NCBI RefSeq assembly: GCF_030052815.1
Contig: NC_079496.1
Span: 40,945,593 to 41,009,592 of the forward strand
DNA length: 64,000 nucleotides
From: Hevea brasiliensis
Taxonomy: Eukaryota; Streptophyta; Magnoliopsida; Malpighiales; Euphorbiaceae
Reading direction: 5' to 3'
Part shown: positions 46,205-57,976 of the stretch, in pieces
Numbering within the stretch: position 1 is the first letter of the stretch
Layout of the letters: each line of letters opens with the position of its first letter
Position numbers and translations under genes: made by a program
Notes under the pieces: generated by a model
What the model was told of the DNA's origin: nothing
Seen by the model: only the letters and a program-made list of their open reading frames with translations
Databases searched by the model: none

Positions 46205-46221
46205 CCCCAGGGGAGTCGCCA
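46205..46221 (-). other. Primer binding site of element C (tRNA-Arg type)
   Basis: On the minus strand TGGCGACTCCCCTGGGG begins three bases after the 5' LTR. It matches the primer site class that Ogre/Tat elements use with tRNA-Arg. It fixes the LTR boundary and orientation. Confidence 0.8.
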
Positions 46222-46624
46222 AGCTGTCACAAGGTGTTTTGCGGTCGCCTGGACGAACACTCACCGAAGTGGGAAAAGTGAGGAGTCACCACTTTAATTT
46301 TGAGGGAAATTAAAGAAAACCATTTGTGAAAGCAAGTTAAAATGAAACCACTTCAAGAACAAAGATTCTAGGTTCGGGGTCCGTAAACGGGTGGGGAAGG
46401 TGTTACGCACCCCACCTCGTCCCTCAACGAGGGTAAGCAGATTTAATTTCACGTTTTTCATAGTTAAGAGGGCTTGAATGGAAATGTTAATCCTTTTCAC
46501 CGAAAGGAATGTTAGATTTTTCACTAATCCGGATTACCCAGATACATAAGTAAATGAGATAACCTTAGTGAGTTGCTGTTGCGTATTAATTTTATTTCAG
46601 GGGGATCATCTTACGTTTTTGTTA

Positions 46625-47010
46625 AAATTTAATTTGGGAGTCGGATAAGAACTCTCCTCCGACCTCTTTTAAATATTTGTTAAAGTTTTTAAGTGAGAAT
46701 CGGATAAGAACTCTCCTCCTATCTCTTGTAAATATTTGTTCAAGTTTTTAAGTGAGGATCGGATAAGAACTCTCCTCCGATCTCTTGTAAATATTTGTTC
46801 AAGTTTTTAAGTGAGGATCGGATAAGAACTCTCCTCCGACATCCTTATAAATATTTGTTAAAATTTTGAAGCTTGAGGATCGGATAAGAACTCTCCTCTG
46901 ACCTCTATTAAATATTTATGGAAACTCTGGGCGAGGATCGGGTAAGAACTCTTCTCCGACCTCTATTAAACATTTAAATGGGGACCGGGTAAGGACTTTT
47001 CCGATCTCTC
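46625..47010 (-). repeat. 59-bp tandem array in right LTR of C, seven units
   Basis: The same array as at 26110-26555, with one unit missing. The right copy passes directly from the first TTTGGGAGTCGGATAAG unit to the GACCTCTTTTAAATATTTG spacer that ends the second unit in the left copy. Confidence 0.9.
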
Positions 47011-47967
47011 AAGGTTTAATTACAGCTACACATCATAAGAACCTGAGACTAAGAGTTTCGGCATTCAAAGATGCCAAGGGTCGGAATAAGGCTTCTTTTA
47101 ACTGGTTGGTACCTTGTGACCAGACAAAGGATGCCAAACTAAATTTTACCAATCTCCTATGTAATTACCTTACCAGTACCTTTTTATACATAATCCGTTC
47201 TGTTTATTTTCTTGAAATTTAGTTTCATTCTGCTTTATGATGTCATACTGAATCACCTTCTATGTTAGCCTAGTGATGCAACTCTATTATTTTCTTGGCA
47301 TATTATTCAGGCTTTCTATTTTAAAGAAGCACTTAAGACACGACTACCTACATTTTACCGAACTACATATACGCTACTTGAGATGAGGACTTTCGCATTT
47401 AGAAGTAGCAAAGCTTAACAAAAAGAACAGACCCATTGACAAAGAAAGTAAACTTCAGGAATAACCTTCATTACACCATATAAACTTGGCAAAGATTACA
47501 AACACAAAAGTAAAGGGAATGCGTAAAATAAAGAGCTTTTAGTGAAACAGAGGTATAAACACTCACCTGTGAGGAGCCGAATCTACTAAACTAATCGCAG
47601 AACGTAATAGGGGCGCAAGCTGTTTAGCTTGAAGGCTGAAGCTCACCTAGAAACGAAGGATGCTTAGCTAAACGGCAGTCAGGTTTAAACAAGCAAGTTG
47701 AGCTTGGGAAATAAGAATGCAAATAAAGATGACAAAGAACTGAAAGTAAGGGCGTCACAGGATAATGAAAGAATTGAAAATGGAGAGTTCCAGTATTTCA
47801 AGAATCCCTTTTGCAAGAAAACACTTCGGAAAACTGGTTTCAAAAGTTTTTCCTTATCAAAAACTTAAAAATAGCATAGTAACGAACTGAATTAAATTTC
47901 AGAGTTCTTCCATTATAGTAACTATTTCTCCTTTTTTGCTCGTCCCTTGAACAGTTTTTCATGCAGG

Positions 47968-47975
47968 TATTTATA
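47968..47975 (-). promoter_or_regulatory. Predicted TATA box of element C (right, 5' LTR)
   Basis: TATAAATA on the minus strand in the 5' LTR, the copy that would drive genomic RNA. Confidence 0.5.
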
Positions 47976-48687
47976 GGAACCGGGTGCTCCCCATGAAGGG
48001 TCAGGATCTATTTTGAGGGAGATGGAGGGTCAGGATTTCAAAGGACATGATCTGAGGCTCAGGAATTAAAGAGGATCAGAACGGACGGCCGAGATCCCCT
48101 TCAGAATATTTGTCCTTTTCCTCTTCTAATCTGACGGTCCCAAATTCTCCTGTCCGGGGCGATCCGAGGGCTGGGAGTGAAAGGCGCTGATCTTGTCGTT
48201 TTCTTCTTTAATCCGAGGGCTCCGAGCTCGTCCTTACAGATAAGATCAATGGTGGAGATTAGGATGTACAGCGCTGTCGTGACATATTCTGGCATCTGTC
48301 AGCAATGTGGGCGATTCTGAGGCGTGCGGTGAAGATTTCGTCTGCGACGCTTTAACTACCTCGGCTCTGATTCTGATGACGGTTATTAGAAGTTGTCTTA
48401 TTCTCTTTATATCCTGATCTTCTATCCCTTCCGACCTTATTCCGGTTCTCTCATTTCGAATGCCTTTCCCGATCTCTCTCCTTTCAGGGCGTTCTCCTTT
48501 ATCCGGGTCAATTCAGTCAGAGCATTTATTGCTTCGGTTACCAAGACATTCGCTTCGTTTTCCGCTAATAATAAATGCTTCAAACCCTCCCCTATATATA
48601 CCTTCAGCAAGAAACCCTTCCTCATTTGATTTTTCCTCTTTCCTTCTCACTTTTCTTGTTCTAACTGCTCCGGCAATAATTCTGGCC

Positions 48688-49023
48688 ATGGTGACCACTT
48701 TTGATCTTTTTCCGACCATTTTCTTCGTGTCCAGGCTAAAAATTTATGACCCCGGTGATCGGGACATAATGATATCCTTATTTGATGACAGTGAGAGAAC
48801 TGGACTAATATCGATCATACCGATCTCGGATTACTGTGCCAATATAATTGGCGATCCAATTTCGGGCGAGAAGACTGCTAACATTCCCTTCAACCTCGGT
48901 GATTGCCCGCTGATGTTCATTTGGCTCCTCACCATATTGGGCATCCCAACTACAGCTCGGTTCTGGTCGATGATAATAAAAATGACTCTACATCCTCATG
49001 AGAGTCATAGTCACCCCATCTAA
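48688..49023 (+). CDS. Small conserved ORF in LTR of C, antisense to gag-pol (right copy)
   Basis: The same 111-codon frame as at 28234-28569, again open from the GGCCATGG start to the stop after [15 protein letters not shown]-like TATATATA lies upstream at 48593-48600. The longer upstream frame of the left copy is not preserved here, which supports the internal start if the ORF is real. No family is recognised. Confidence 0.35.
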   Translation: MVTTFDLFPTIFFVSRLKIYDPGDRDIMISLFDDSERTGLISIIPISDYCANIIGDPISGEKTANIPFNLGDCPLMFIWLLTILGIPTTARFWSMIIKMTLHPHESHSHPI

Positions 49024-49531
49024 GCTGTACATCTATCCAACGGCCGGTCTCCTGATCAGACACATCTTTTGACTCAGCCACGAGATTAGGCTTTAACATG
49101 GGCCTTCGCTAGATAGGAAGTGATGCCGGTCTCCAGAGATCGGCCAAATGATGTAACTTGCCTTCTAATGTAATCCGATCTCTAGATCGCCCAAATGATG
49201 TAATTCAACTTTTGTGTAATCCCGATCTCTGAAGATCGCCCAAATGATGTAATCTGACCTTTTCGGAAATAAAATTTCATTTTGACCACTATCATTTTAT
49301 TATAATTACATTGATTATTTTCCGATCTCTGATGTGATTATCCGATCTGATTCTTCATTTGAATGACACTTATCCGATCCATAATTCAAAACACCTTAAT
49401 CTGCCGCTCTATAATTAACCGATCTCTTCATGGAATCTTGGGAATATTTGTGAGATGTGTCAGAACAGCTGGCGAGTCCCACTATCCGATGCATTACCTG
49501 GAACATCGTGAGCATTAAATGCTCGGACGAG

Positions 49532-49539
49532 TATAAATA
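49532..49539 (+). promoter_or_regulatory. TATA box of the antisense LTR gene (right copy)
   Basis: GTATAAATAGGGG, identical to the left copy, 163 bases before the ATG at 49695. Confidence 0.6.
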
Positions 49540-49694
49540 GGGGTGAGGTTAGCCAGTTGCTCCTTTATACCATTTTCAGTCTCTCGCAAACAACTTCCGA
49601 ATTCTCTCGTTTTCTCAAGTTTCCTCCGACACCGATCAAGCTCCGGTAAGGGTTTTGATCTTTCTTTTAGTTTAAACTTTCTATTTCTTTGAAA

Positions 49695-51551
49695 ATGAGC
49701 GGTGCCGAGGGTCAGAGAGCGGCAAGCCCCCCTTTCCATTCAGTTCTCGTGGTCATCCGATGATGTAGAGGTGGTCGGACCAAGCGCGCAGCCTGAACTT
49801 CCTAGGGTCTCCGCTCCAGTATGGGGACAACCAGCGCCATCAAGGCATGTGCCTTCTTCGAGGAGGGAAAATCTTCCCATGGACGAGTTACCATCGGTCC
49901 TTTAAGAAACCGATCTGCAGTCATTCAGCCAGGAGTATAACATTGAGCCTGATTCATACGAACTCATCCGGTGTCACGGCGATCACCGAGCCGATCATTT
50001 CTTCGAAGAGAACGACATGATTATAGTATATGAAGAAAAGTTGAAAACCGGGCTGCGGTTCCCCCTTGACAACTTCTTCAAGGAAGTCTTAAAATTTAAC
50101 CAAGTGTGCATAGCCCAAGTCCACCCGAACTCGTGGTGGATCTTAGTAGCCTTCCGAGGCCTCTGCTGAGCTAAGGGATTTCGTCCTACAGCTAAGGTAT
50201 TTGCTAAACTACATAGATTAACTCGTCGAAAGGATGACGAGTACTGGTTCTTCCAGGCGAAGCCACATTGCGGGCTTTTCACTGATCTGCCCTCCTCCCT
50301 GAAGAATTGGAAGAACCGCTTCTTCATTCTAAGGAGCAAAATCCCGAACAGCTTTGAGGGTTTCCCTCGCAGCTGGCTACACCAAGGCCCCTTAATTTCG
50401 AAGCGTCTCGTATTGAATAGAGAGGAAGGCCTGATGGTGATGGAGCTGAAAGAATAGGCGAGCAGGGAGAAGTTCTCTTGTTTGGATGCAGTGACTGCCG
50501 AACTACATCACTGGACAATGGAATTGATTATTGGCAAAGATCGGGGGCTTCAGCTTTCTGACCTCTGCATGGGTATTTTCTTTTTCTCAAACCTTTGGAC
50601 CTTAACGATCTCACTGACCTCTTCTCTGTGCAGGTATGGCAAGCGGCGAAGCTTCCAAGGAGAGTTGGAAACGAAAGAGGGAGATCTCCCGTAAAGTTCG
50701 GGAAATGAAGCGGGCTGAAGAACTGCAGACACCCAGGCATGAGCCCGGGGAAATTCAGGGAGGCTCGTCTCAACCCTCAGGACCTCCAATTATAGAAGTG
50801 GTCCGATCTCCTCCTTGCCGAGAAGAGGCGCCTCCACCTCCTCCAGTTGCTCCGAGTGCGGAAGGGGGTCCTTCCCAACCTCCTGTCAGGTCCCTTTCCC
50901 GAGGCGCTCAAGTCCTAATCCACTCGCTGGAGAAGAACCGCACGGTTCGAGAGAACCCAGGTTTCGCTAAGGTCTTGGCATCTTCTATCTGCCTTCGAGA
51001 AGATTGGGATAGGTTGTCTCCAGATAACCTTGATGACATCTTGACCAGATCTATGAGCCTGAACGTAAAGTGCTTGGTGAACCAACACATGGTCTGGGAG
51101 AAGGCTCATCGTCTGGGTAAGGAAGTCGAGAAGATGGGTCATGAGCTGTCTTCTCTCCGATCCCAACTTTCGTCCGCTCAGGATTACATATCTAAAATTG
51201 AGGGACGAATGAAGTTCTATGAGGACAAGTTGGCCGAGCAAGCTCATGTTCTGGCCGAGCGAGATCGTGTTTTCGGGGAGGTTCAGGCACTCCGAGCTGA
51301 TGAAGCTGCTCAACTCGCTCATCTTGCTGAGGAGCTCAAGGCGAAAGAAGAAAGAAATGGTGACCGAAGTGGCCGGCGCTTATGTGAATGCTCATAGAGA
51401 TCTCCTGGCTGAGCTTAAGAAGCGTTATCCTGAGGAGGACTTCTCCTGGATGGCCAACCTGGCTCCCGAGGAAAATAGCGAAGAGGAGGCTGAAGGTGAG
51501 AGGGAAAATAAACATGTAGTTCCGGCTGGGGGCGATCCCCCAGCCGAATGA
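49695..51551 (+). pseudogene. Two-exon antisense gene inside LTR of C (right copy)
   Basis: Second copy of the LTR gene: exon 1 49695-50533, intron 50534-50633, exon 2 50634-51551. The start MSGAEGQRAASP matches the left copy. The intron donor is GC instead of GT, with the AG acceptor kept. The breaks differ from those of the left copy: a one-base insertion near 49731, TAA at 49903, TGA at 50167, TAG at 50455 and a one-base insertion near 51350. Positions that are stops in the left copy are sense codons here, so neither copy alone is intact, and decay followed insertion. Exon 2 keeps the coiled coil and ends VVPAGGDPPAE. Confidence 0.65.
51524..51545. other. Perfect 9-bp stem palindrome near the end of the antisense gene
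   Basis: GGCTGGGGG and CCCCCAGCC are separated by CGAT. The left LTR has lost 26 bases covering it. Confidence 0.9.
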
Positions 51552-52100
51552 CTTGTATAAATCTTGAAATGAAATGAAATGAAAGTTCCCCTTTTGTTCG
51601 ATGATTGATTGTGATCGGAAAGTTTCTAAGTTGCATAAGCACTTGATTGTTTGAACATATTAGTATGACAACTGAAAATGATTTTTAATCTAAGTATAGG
51701 AAATCGGAAAACACAAAATGCATGAGATCAGTTACGAAACGGGACTTAATTAAAATTAGAAATTTGGCTTCGAACACTTAAGATTGGGATCATCTGTAAA
51801 CCGAGTCGAAACCTTTATCATTCTCAAATTTTTAAAAGAGAGATCGGCAATAAGACTGGTGGTAAGAGGATTCAATCTCGTTTGGGAAGTGAGATCGGAA
51901 ATATAATTAGCTGATCAGGGGACTTGGCAATTAGCTTGAGAGATCGGTGGGAACTCTATATGATATGAGGACTTGGTATTTATTCGATTCTTTTGAGGAG
52001 AGATCGGAAATGTGAATGGCTGATTAGAAAACTGGGTTGGGGATTGGCTTCAGAGTTTATTGATTCTGCGGATCGGCTAAAATATGGTGTCTACACTAAC

Positions 52101-53362
52101 CCTAACCAATCTGAATTGGAACTTGTTTCTAACAATTGATACACGCCACAAATGGTCATAATTGACCATTTCTCAACTCAAATAAGGTCAACTACATCAA
52201 TTGACTAATTCTCAACATTTTCTCTAATTTTTCACAAGCTTTAAACCCTAGTTACATACATTTCAACTCTAATGCAATTTAAAGTGTATATTCATGATTT
52301 ATACACCTAATTCACTTCAAATAACCATTCAAACACCTCAAACTCATTCATTTCAAACCCTAACCCTAGCTGGCCAAAATTCCTATTTGGTCCCCCAAGG
52401 ATAGTTTTTGTTTGATTTTACATAATTTCTAAGTTTATTAAACTAGAATATAAATATTTAACTACAATTTCCAAGTTTAGATTACTAACCTCAAACTTTG
52501 ATTTTCAATTTCTCCAAATCTTTAATTTCTTCCTTTTCTTTCTCCTTTAATCTTCTTTTCTAGTTGGGATAATAAGGTTTGATGGAAAAGTTTGGGGAAT
52601 TTAGGGTTGATTAATGGGATCAAAAGCTTGAGATCAAGCTTTAATGGTGAAAACCATGAAGGGAAAGTGAGAGTGAGGGTGGCCAGCTTGGGCGAGAGAA
52701 GATGAGAGTGATTTTTCTTTTTCTTTTCTTTTGAATTTTAGCTTAATTAATACGTAATTATCCCACAAATTTCAATTTTTAAATATTAGATTTATTGCAT
52801 GATGTAAATAAACTTTTTTTTTCTTTTCCTTTTTCTTTTGCATTTATTTTTCCATTAGTTTTTTAATTTAATTCTTGATCCCAAAATTTTCTTTTCTGTA
52901 ATTTTATTTGACAGTTAAGTCAGGAGTCAGCTCTAGGGGTGAATTAACCAAATTGCCCCTCGCTGGTTCAATTCCGTTTGCAAGTTATTCGATATTTCTT
53001 CCGGATCCTTGACCTAATTATTTGATCTGCTTAATAATTCTTTTTCGTGATTTTCTCTTTTCCACTGTGTTCGCAATAGTCCTAAGGACCGTGGCATCAC
53101 ATTTTACGGTTCGAAATTTGAGTTTAGACTGACCTCGCAGTCATTTCTTGAGAAGGTCACCCATCGCTGTGACTCTCGGCTCATTTAACTTTTTATGCTT
53201 TGTTTTTCTTCTTTATACTTAACTATTTGGCAATTACTAATTATTTGCATTCAGGGCTTATCTAGGTGTCTTAATTGTGGTTTTAATTCTTTTACTTATC
53301 CAGACCGACACCAGTCACCAGAACAGTAAAATGCATTAGGCTATGCCAATAGGGGTGTTACA
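52101..53362 (-). mobile_element. Element B 3' LTR, inner part
   Basis: Resumes the B LTR after element C and ends GGGTGTTACA at 53362. The first part (52101-52640) is collinear with 63461-64000. The total LTR length without element C is about 3.48 kb. Confidence 0.92.
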
Positions 53363-53365
53363 ATT

Positions 53366-53382
53366 CACCTCCCCCCCCCCCT
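53366..53382 (-). other. Polypurine tract of element B
   Basis: A G-rich run on the minus strand (GGGGGGGGGGGAGGTG) next to the 3' LTR. Confidence 0.75.
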
Positions 53383-53461
53383 TAAAATAAATTTCGTCTC
53401 AAAATTTTACCTGGTATTAATCTCTGAACAGCTGTGGATGCTATTTTCTCATGTCCTCCTC

Positions 53462-54753
53462 TTATTCCCAAGTAGCCTCCTGTCCCGAATGATGATTCCA
53501 CAGCATTTTCACTAACGATATTTGCTTGTTCCGTAGCTGCTTCACCTCATAAGCCAGAATCTCTATGGATTCTTCCTCATATGTGAGGTCTAGATTCACT
53601 TTAATCTCTTCTAATGGTAGTACATGAGATGGGTCTAATCGATACCCCCTTAACATCGATACATGGAAGACGTTATGTATCTTCTCCAACTCTGGAAGTA
53701 GTGCCAAACGATATGCCAAAGGACCCACTCTCTCCATAACCTCATATAACCCAATGAAACAAGGACTCAGTTTTCCCTTTCTGTCGAATCTCATAATTCT
53801 CTTCCAAAGGGAAACCTTGAGGAATACTTTCTCACCCACTGCATATTCAATATCCCTTCTCTTCAGATCAATATAGTACTTTTGATGGTCTGATGCAGCT
53901 TTGAGTCGATCCCTAACCAATCTGATTTTCTCTTCAGTTTGCTAAATAATTTCTGGCCCAATCAACTTTCTTTTGCCTACCTCATCCCAACACAATCGGG
54001 TTCTACATTTTCTGCCATAAAGCTTCATATGGAGACATCCCAATGCTTGATTGGTAGCTGTTGTTGTAAGCAAACTCAATCAAAGCCAAGTGTGTGTCCA
54101 AACTACCCTCAATTTCAATCACACAAGCCCATAGCATGTCCTCCAAGATCTGAATTACTCTCTCAGACTTGCCATCTGTCTGTGGATGGAATGCCGTGCC
54201 TATAGTTCAATCTAGTTCCTAGGACTCTCTGAAGACTACCCCAGAATCTAGAAGTGAACCTAGGATCTCTGTCTGATACAATGGATACTGGCACTCCATG
54301 CAGTCTTACTATCTCATCAATGTACAACTTGGCCAATCTTTCTAAACTGTAGTCCATCCGGACAGGCAAAAAATGAGCAGACTTGGTCAGTGTGTCAATA
54401 ATGACCCATACTGCATCATGGCTCTTCTATGTCCTCGAAAGTCCCATCACAAAATCCATCGTTATTCTCTCCCATTTCCATTCCAATACTGGTAGTGGAT
54501 GTAATAAACTAGCTGGTACTTGATGCTCTGCCTTCACTTGCTAACAAGTTAGGCATTTGGAAACAAATTCTGCTACATTTGTTTTCATACCCATCCACCA
54601 GTAGTGCTCTTTCAGCCCTCTATACATTTTTACGCCACTAGGGTGCATAGTAAAAGGAGACTCATGTGCTTCCTTCATAATGATCTGCCTCAAATCAACA
54701 TCATTAGGAACGTACATTCTGCCTTGGTGTAGCAATAGGCCATCATCTCTCAC
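53462..54753 (-). pseudogene. Element B integrase with chromodomain-like tail
   Basis: Chromoviral integrase. HHCC module at 54541-54660 (HESPFTMHPSGVKMYRGLKEHYWW, then FVSKCLTC). In the core, the first Asp region MDFVMGL is readable at about 54450 between open frames, and [15 protein letters not shown] has the second Asp. The Glu lies in the SERVIQ segment near 54153, without the 75-bp insert of element A. The C-terminus GKLSPCFIGLYEVMERVGPLAYRLAL leads to LRNKQISLVKMLWNHHSGQEATWE, a chromodomain-like end. It is broken by several stops and frameshifts (for instance near 54163-54200, 54430 and 54541). Confidence 0.9.
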
Positions 54754-54852
54754 TAAGAATTCTAGTTTCTTGCCCTGCCGGACTTCTTCTAATAGCTTCT
54801 GATACTTTTAATCATTCTGAGCAGCCATTCTGATCTGATCAATCAACACTGG

Positions 54853-56133
54853 CTATACATGCCATGCAACTGCTGTTTGACTCTCATCATTAATCTCTAA
54901 GCTGGCATGTAATACTCTCAACTCATGTACCATGGACAAAGGAGAAACCCGTAGACTTGCTATAGTCTTGCGACTTAAGGCGTCAGCCACCACATTAGCT
55001 TTCCCTGGCTGATAGTCTATCAGACAATCATAGTCTTTTATCAACTCTAACCATCTCCTCTGTCTTAAATTCAACTCCTTCTGAGTGCCCAAATACTTCA
55101 AACTCTTATGATCTGTGTAGATGTAACACTTTTCCCCATACAAATAGTATCTCTAGATCTTAAGGGCAAACACAATAGCTGCAAGCTCCAAGTCATGTGT
55201 CGAATAGTTCCTCTTATGCGGTTTCAACTGGCGTGATGCATGGGCAATGACATTTCGTTCTTACATCAGTACACAGCCTAACCCATTGTGAGAAGCATCA
55301 CTGTAAACTGTGTATTCTTTACCCGGGGTAGGTAAAGTAAGGATTGGAGCCTCAATCAAACACCTCTTCAACTCTTCAAAACTCTGTTGGCATTTATCCG
55401 TCCACTGAAATTTTACATCTTTTCGAAGTAATTTCGTCAATGGAGATGCCAACATGGAGAACCCTTTCACAAAACGATGGTAGTAACCAGCTAAACCCAG
55501 AAAACTGGGAATCTCCATAATATTTCTGGGTGGTCTCCAATTAAGGACAGCTTTTATCTTACTTGGATCTACCTTGATGCCCTCTGCCGATACTATATGC
55601 CCCAAGAAAGATATTTCCTTCAGCCAAAATTCACACTTTGACAATTTGGTGTATAGTTGTTTCTCCCTCAAAGTCTACAGTATAATCCGCAGATGTCTAT
55701 CATGCTCTTCTGCACTCCTCGAGTAGACTAATATATCATCTATGAATACCACAACAAATTGGTCGAGGTATGGTCTGAAGAGAGTGTTCATCATATCCAT
55801 AAAAGCAGCCAGAGCATTAGTTAACCTGAATGGCATGACCAAGAACTTGTAATGGCCATAGCGGGTTCTAAAAGCAGTTTTAGGGATACTATGCTCTTGT
55901 ACTTTCAGGTGATAATAACCTGATCTCAGGTCAATTTTGGAGAACACAGCTACACCCCTCAACTTATCAAACAAGTCATCAATGTGGGGCAATGGATATC
56001 TATTCTTTATTATCACCTTATTCAACTGGCAATAGTCAATACATAAGCGGAGAGTGCCATCTTTCTTCTTAACAAATAACACCGGTGCTCCCCAAGGTGA
56101 CACACTAGGGAAAATAAAGCCCTTGTCAAGCAA
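54853..56133 (-). pseudogene. Element B reverse transcriptase and RNase H
   Basis: The RT covers [71 protein letters not shown] (Arg where PFGLTN is normal) and [11 protein letters not shown], then the thumb [16 protein letters not shown]. RNase H follows with [16 protein letters not shown], a stop at 55261, the [15 protein letters not shown] region, and [10 protein letters not shown] and [11 protein letters not shown]. Stops separate the open pieces at about 55672, 55261 and 55155, each at a Gln or Trp codon in relatives. Apart from these stops the frame is largely kept. Confidence 0.9.
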
Positions 56134-56136
56134 CTC

Positions 56137-57010
56137 TTACAATTGCACTTTCAACTCTTTCAATTCTGCTGGTGCCATTCGATATGGTGTTATCGAGATT
56201 GGGTCCACACCAGGCATAACATCAATTTCAAATTGTACTTCTCTTTCTGGAGGTAATCCTGGCAATTCATCAGGAAACACATTTGGAAAGTCACATACTG
56301 TAGGGATGTCCCTCAGTTTTGGACTCCCCACTTGGGTGTCTATCACATGTGCCAAGTATGCTTCACACCCCTTTCTAATCATCCTTTTGGCTAGTGCAGC
56401 CGAAATGATGTTTGATGGCAGTAACTGCCTTTCCCCGTATATTACCACATCACTGTATAGAGGGAGACCAAAAGTGACTGTCTTCAGTCTACAGTCAATC
56501 GTGGCGTGATGCATGGCTAACCAATCCATGCCCAAGATGATATCATAATGTCTGAAGGACATTTCAATTAAATCTGACAGAAAAGTATGTCCTTGGATCA
56601 CCAAAGGACAATTTCTATACATTGTATTGACCCAGACCTCTTGTCCTAACGGACTAGTTACTAGCACTTCAAAATCCATTTTGGCACATGGAACCGCAAG
56701 GGAACTAACTATGCTAGCACTAACATACGAATGGGTAGAACCCAGATCAAACAACACAAAGACATTCTGATCAGAGATAGAAAAGGTATCGACTACAATA
56801 TCAAAAGTCTCAGCCTCTTCCCGCTGCCTCATCGTGTAAACTCTGGCCGAAGCACTCCATTGTGCTAACTGGCAAACGGTATCCTGACTGCCAGAAGCAT
56901 TGCCTCTACCTCTGCTTCTTCCTCTGTTAACTGGTTGTGAACCTCTAAAAGCAGAACTCTGAATAGATCCTTCAGTAGTAGTAGGAGCTGGCCCAAATCT
57001 ATGGGCACCG
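56137..57010 (-). pseudogene. Element B protease and linker
   Basis: Aspartic protease following the zinc knuckle: active site VFVLFDLGSTHSYVSA (Asp about 56748), then HYDIILGMDWLAMHHATIDC, RMIRKGCEAYLAHVIDT, NVFPDELPGLPPEREVQFEI and ISITPYRMAPAELKELKVQL. The open frame runs 333 codons from 57138, one of the longest in the window, and ends in TAA at 56134-56136 (Gln in relatives) directly before RT. Confidence 0.9.
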
Positions 57011-57976
57011 GTGCAGTCCTTAGCGAAATGGCCCGTACCTCCACAATTAAAGCAAGCTCCTGTTGCACAGTAACATTCCCCCCCATGAGTCTTGCCACAG
57101 GTCTCACAGAGGCGGGGAGGATATGAACCCCTGGTCAACTACTGACCAGATCTAGGGGGTCTCTGTCCAGAGAATCTGCCCCTTCCAAACCTTCCACATC
57201 TACCTCTGCTTGGTCCCATAAATTTTTTCTTCTTTCCAGATGCACCACTAGGACTTTGCTCTATTGATTTTTCCCCTTTATCTTTCTCTAATTTCCCAAT
57301 CTTCTCTGATTTCTCTTTCGCTGGTGTCGCTTCTAATTCAATCCTTTCTAACTCAAGTGCCTGAGAGATAAGCTCAGAGAAGTTACTGTGTCTGAATCCC
57401 GCTACTTGCATCCTCAGACTGGGCTTCAAACCGGTCTCAAATCTCTTGCACCTTTCTTTACTCAGGAGACTCCTAGCATAGTGGCTTAAGCGGGAGAACT
57501 CCCTTTCATACTCTGCCACAGATTTATTCCCTTGCTTCAGACTTAAAAATTCTTGCAATTTTTGAACCAAATATGCATCTAGGACATATTTTTGTCTGAA
57601 ATCTCTGATGAAGTCATCCCAGGTCAATACTGGCAGTTCTGCCAAGTTATGGGGGATGGCCTTCCACCAGTCATACGCATCCCCTTGTAGCAGCGATACC
57701 GAATACTCAAATTTTAGCTCATCTGGGTAGTGCAGTTTCTTGAACACTCTGTCCATCCTCTCTAGCCACTGCTCTGCCTCTAAAAGGTCTACTATACCCT
57801 TGAATTTTATCGCCTCATATTTCAACAACTTGTCATATTATCCGATTGGAGCTTGAGGTTGCACCACAGAAGTCTGGGGTGGAGCTTGAGTAGGCATACC
57901 CCCAGCCATCTGTTGAAACATAGCATCCATCTATTGGGCGAATTGTGGAAGAAATTGTGGCATTTGTGGGGCCTGT
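57011..57976 (-). pseudogene. Element B gag, main part
   Basis: Capsid region of the retrotransposon gag family: FKGIVDLLEAEQWLERMDRVFKKL, SVSLLQGDAYDWWKAI, WDDFIRDFRQKYVLDAYLVQKLQEFLSLKQGNKSVAEYEREFSRLSHYA and CKRFETGLKPSLR. A Lys/Glu-rich stretch and an Arg/Gly-rich RNA-binding stretch (SRGRCGRFGRGRFSGQRPP) precede a TAG at about 57136-57138. The zinc knuckle CFNCGGTGHFAKDC is at 57013-57054. The N-terminus (MDAMFQQMAGG) is separated by TAG/TAA stops, and the frame is cut at 57976 by an A solo LTR. Confidence 0.9.

Larger units (their letters stand above)
25713..52095 (-). mobile_element. Tat/Ogre-type Ty3/gypsy retrotransposon, element C (26.4 kb)
   Basis: Two LTRs of 5.9 kb (25713-31598 and 46225-52095) flank a 14.6 kb internal region on the minus strand, of which 2.1 kb is copia solo LTR D4. 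The gene order is ORF1, gag, protease, intron, RT, RNase H, archaeal-type RNase H, integrase, then a 3' region with a 61-bp tandem array. The extra ORF1, second RNase H, intron before RT, tRNA-Arg-type primer site and absence of a chromodomain are the known marks of the Tat/Ogre lineage. The target duplication is CTGAC (25708-25712) and CTAAC (52096-52100), one mismatch. The empty site is intact in the other B LTR at 63456-63460. Confidence 0.93.
46225..52095 (-). mobile_element. Element C 5' LTR (right), 5.9 kb
   Basis: Partner of 25713-31598, from TGTCACAAGGTG to GGTGTCTACA. It has one unit fewer in the 59-bp array and keeps a 26-bp segment with a perfect hairpin that the left copy lacks. 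It carries both antisense ORFs. Confidence 0.95.
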
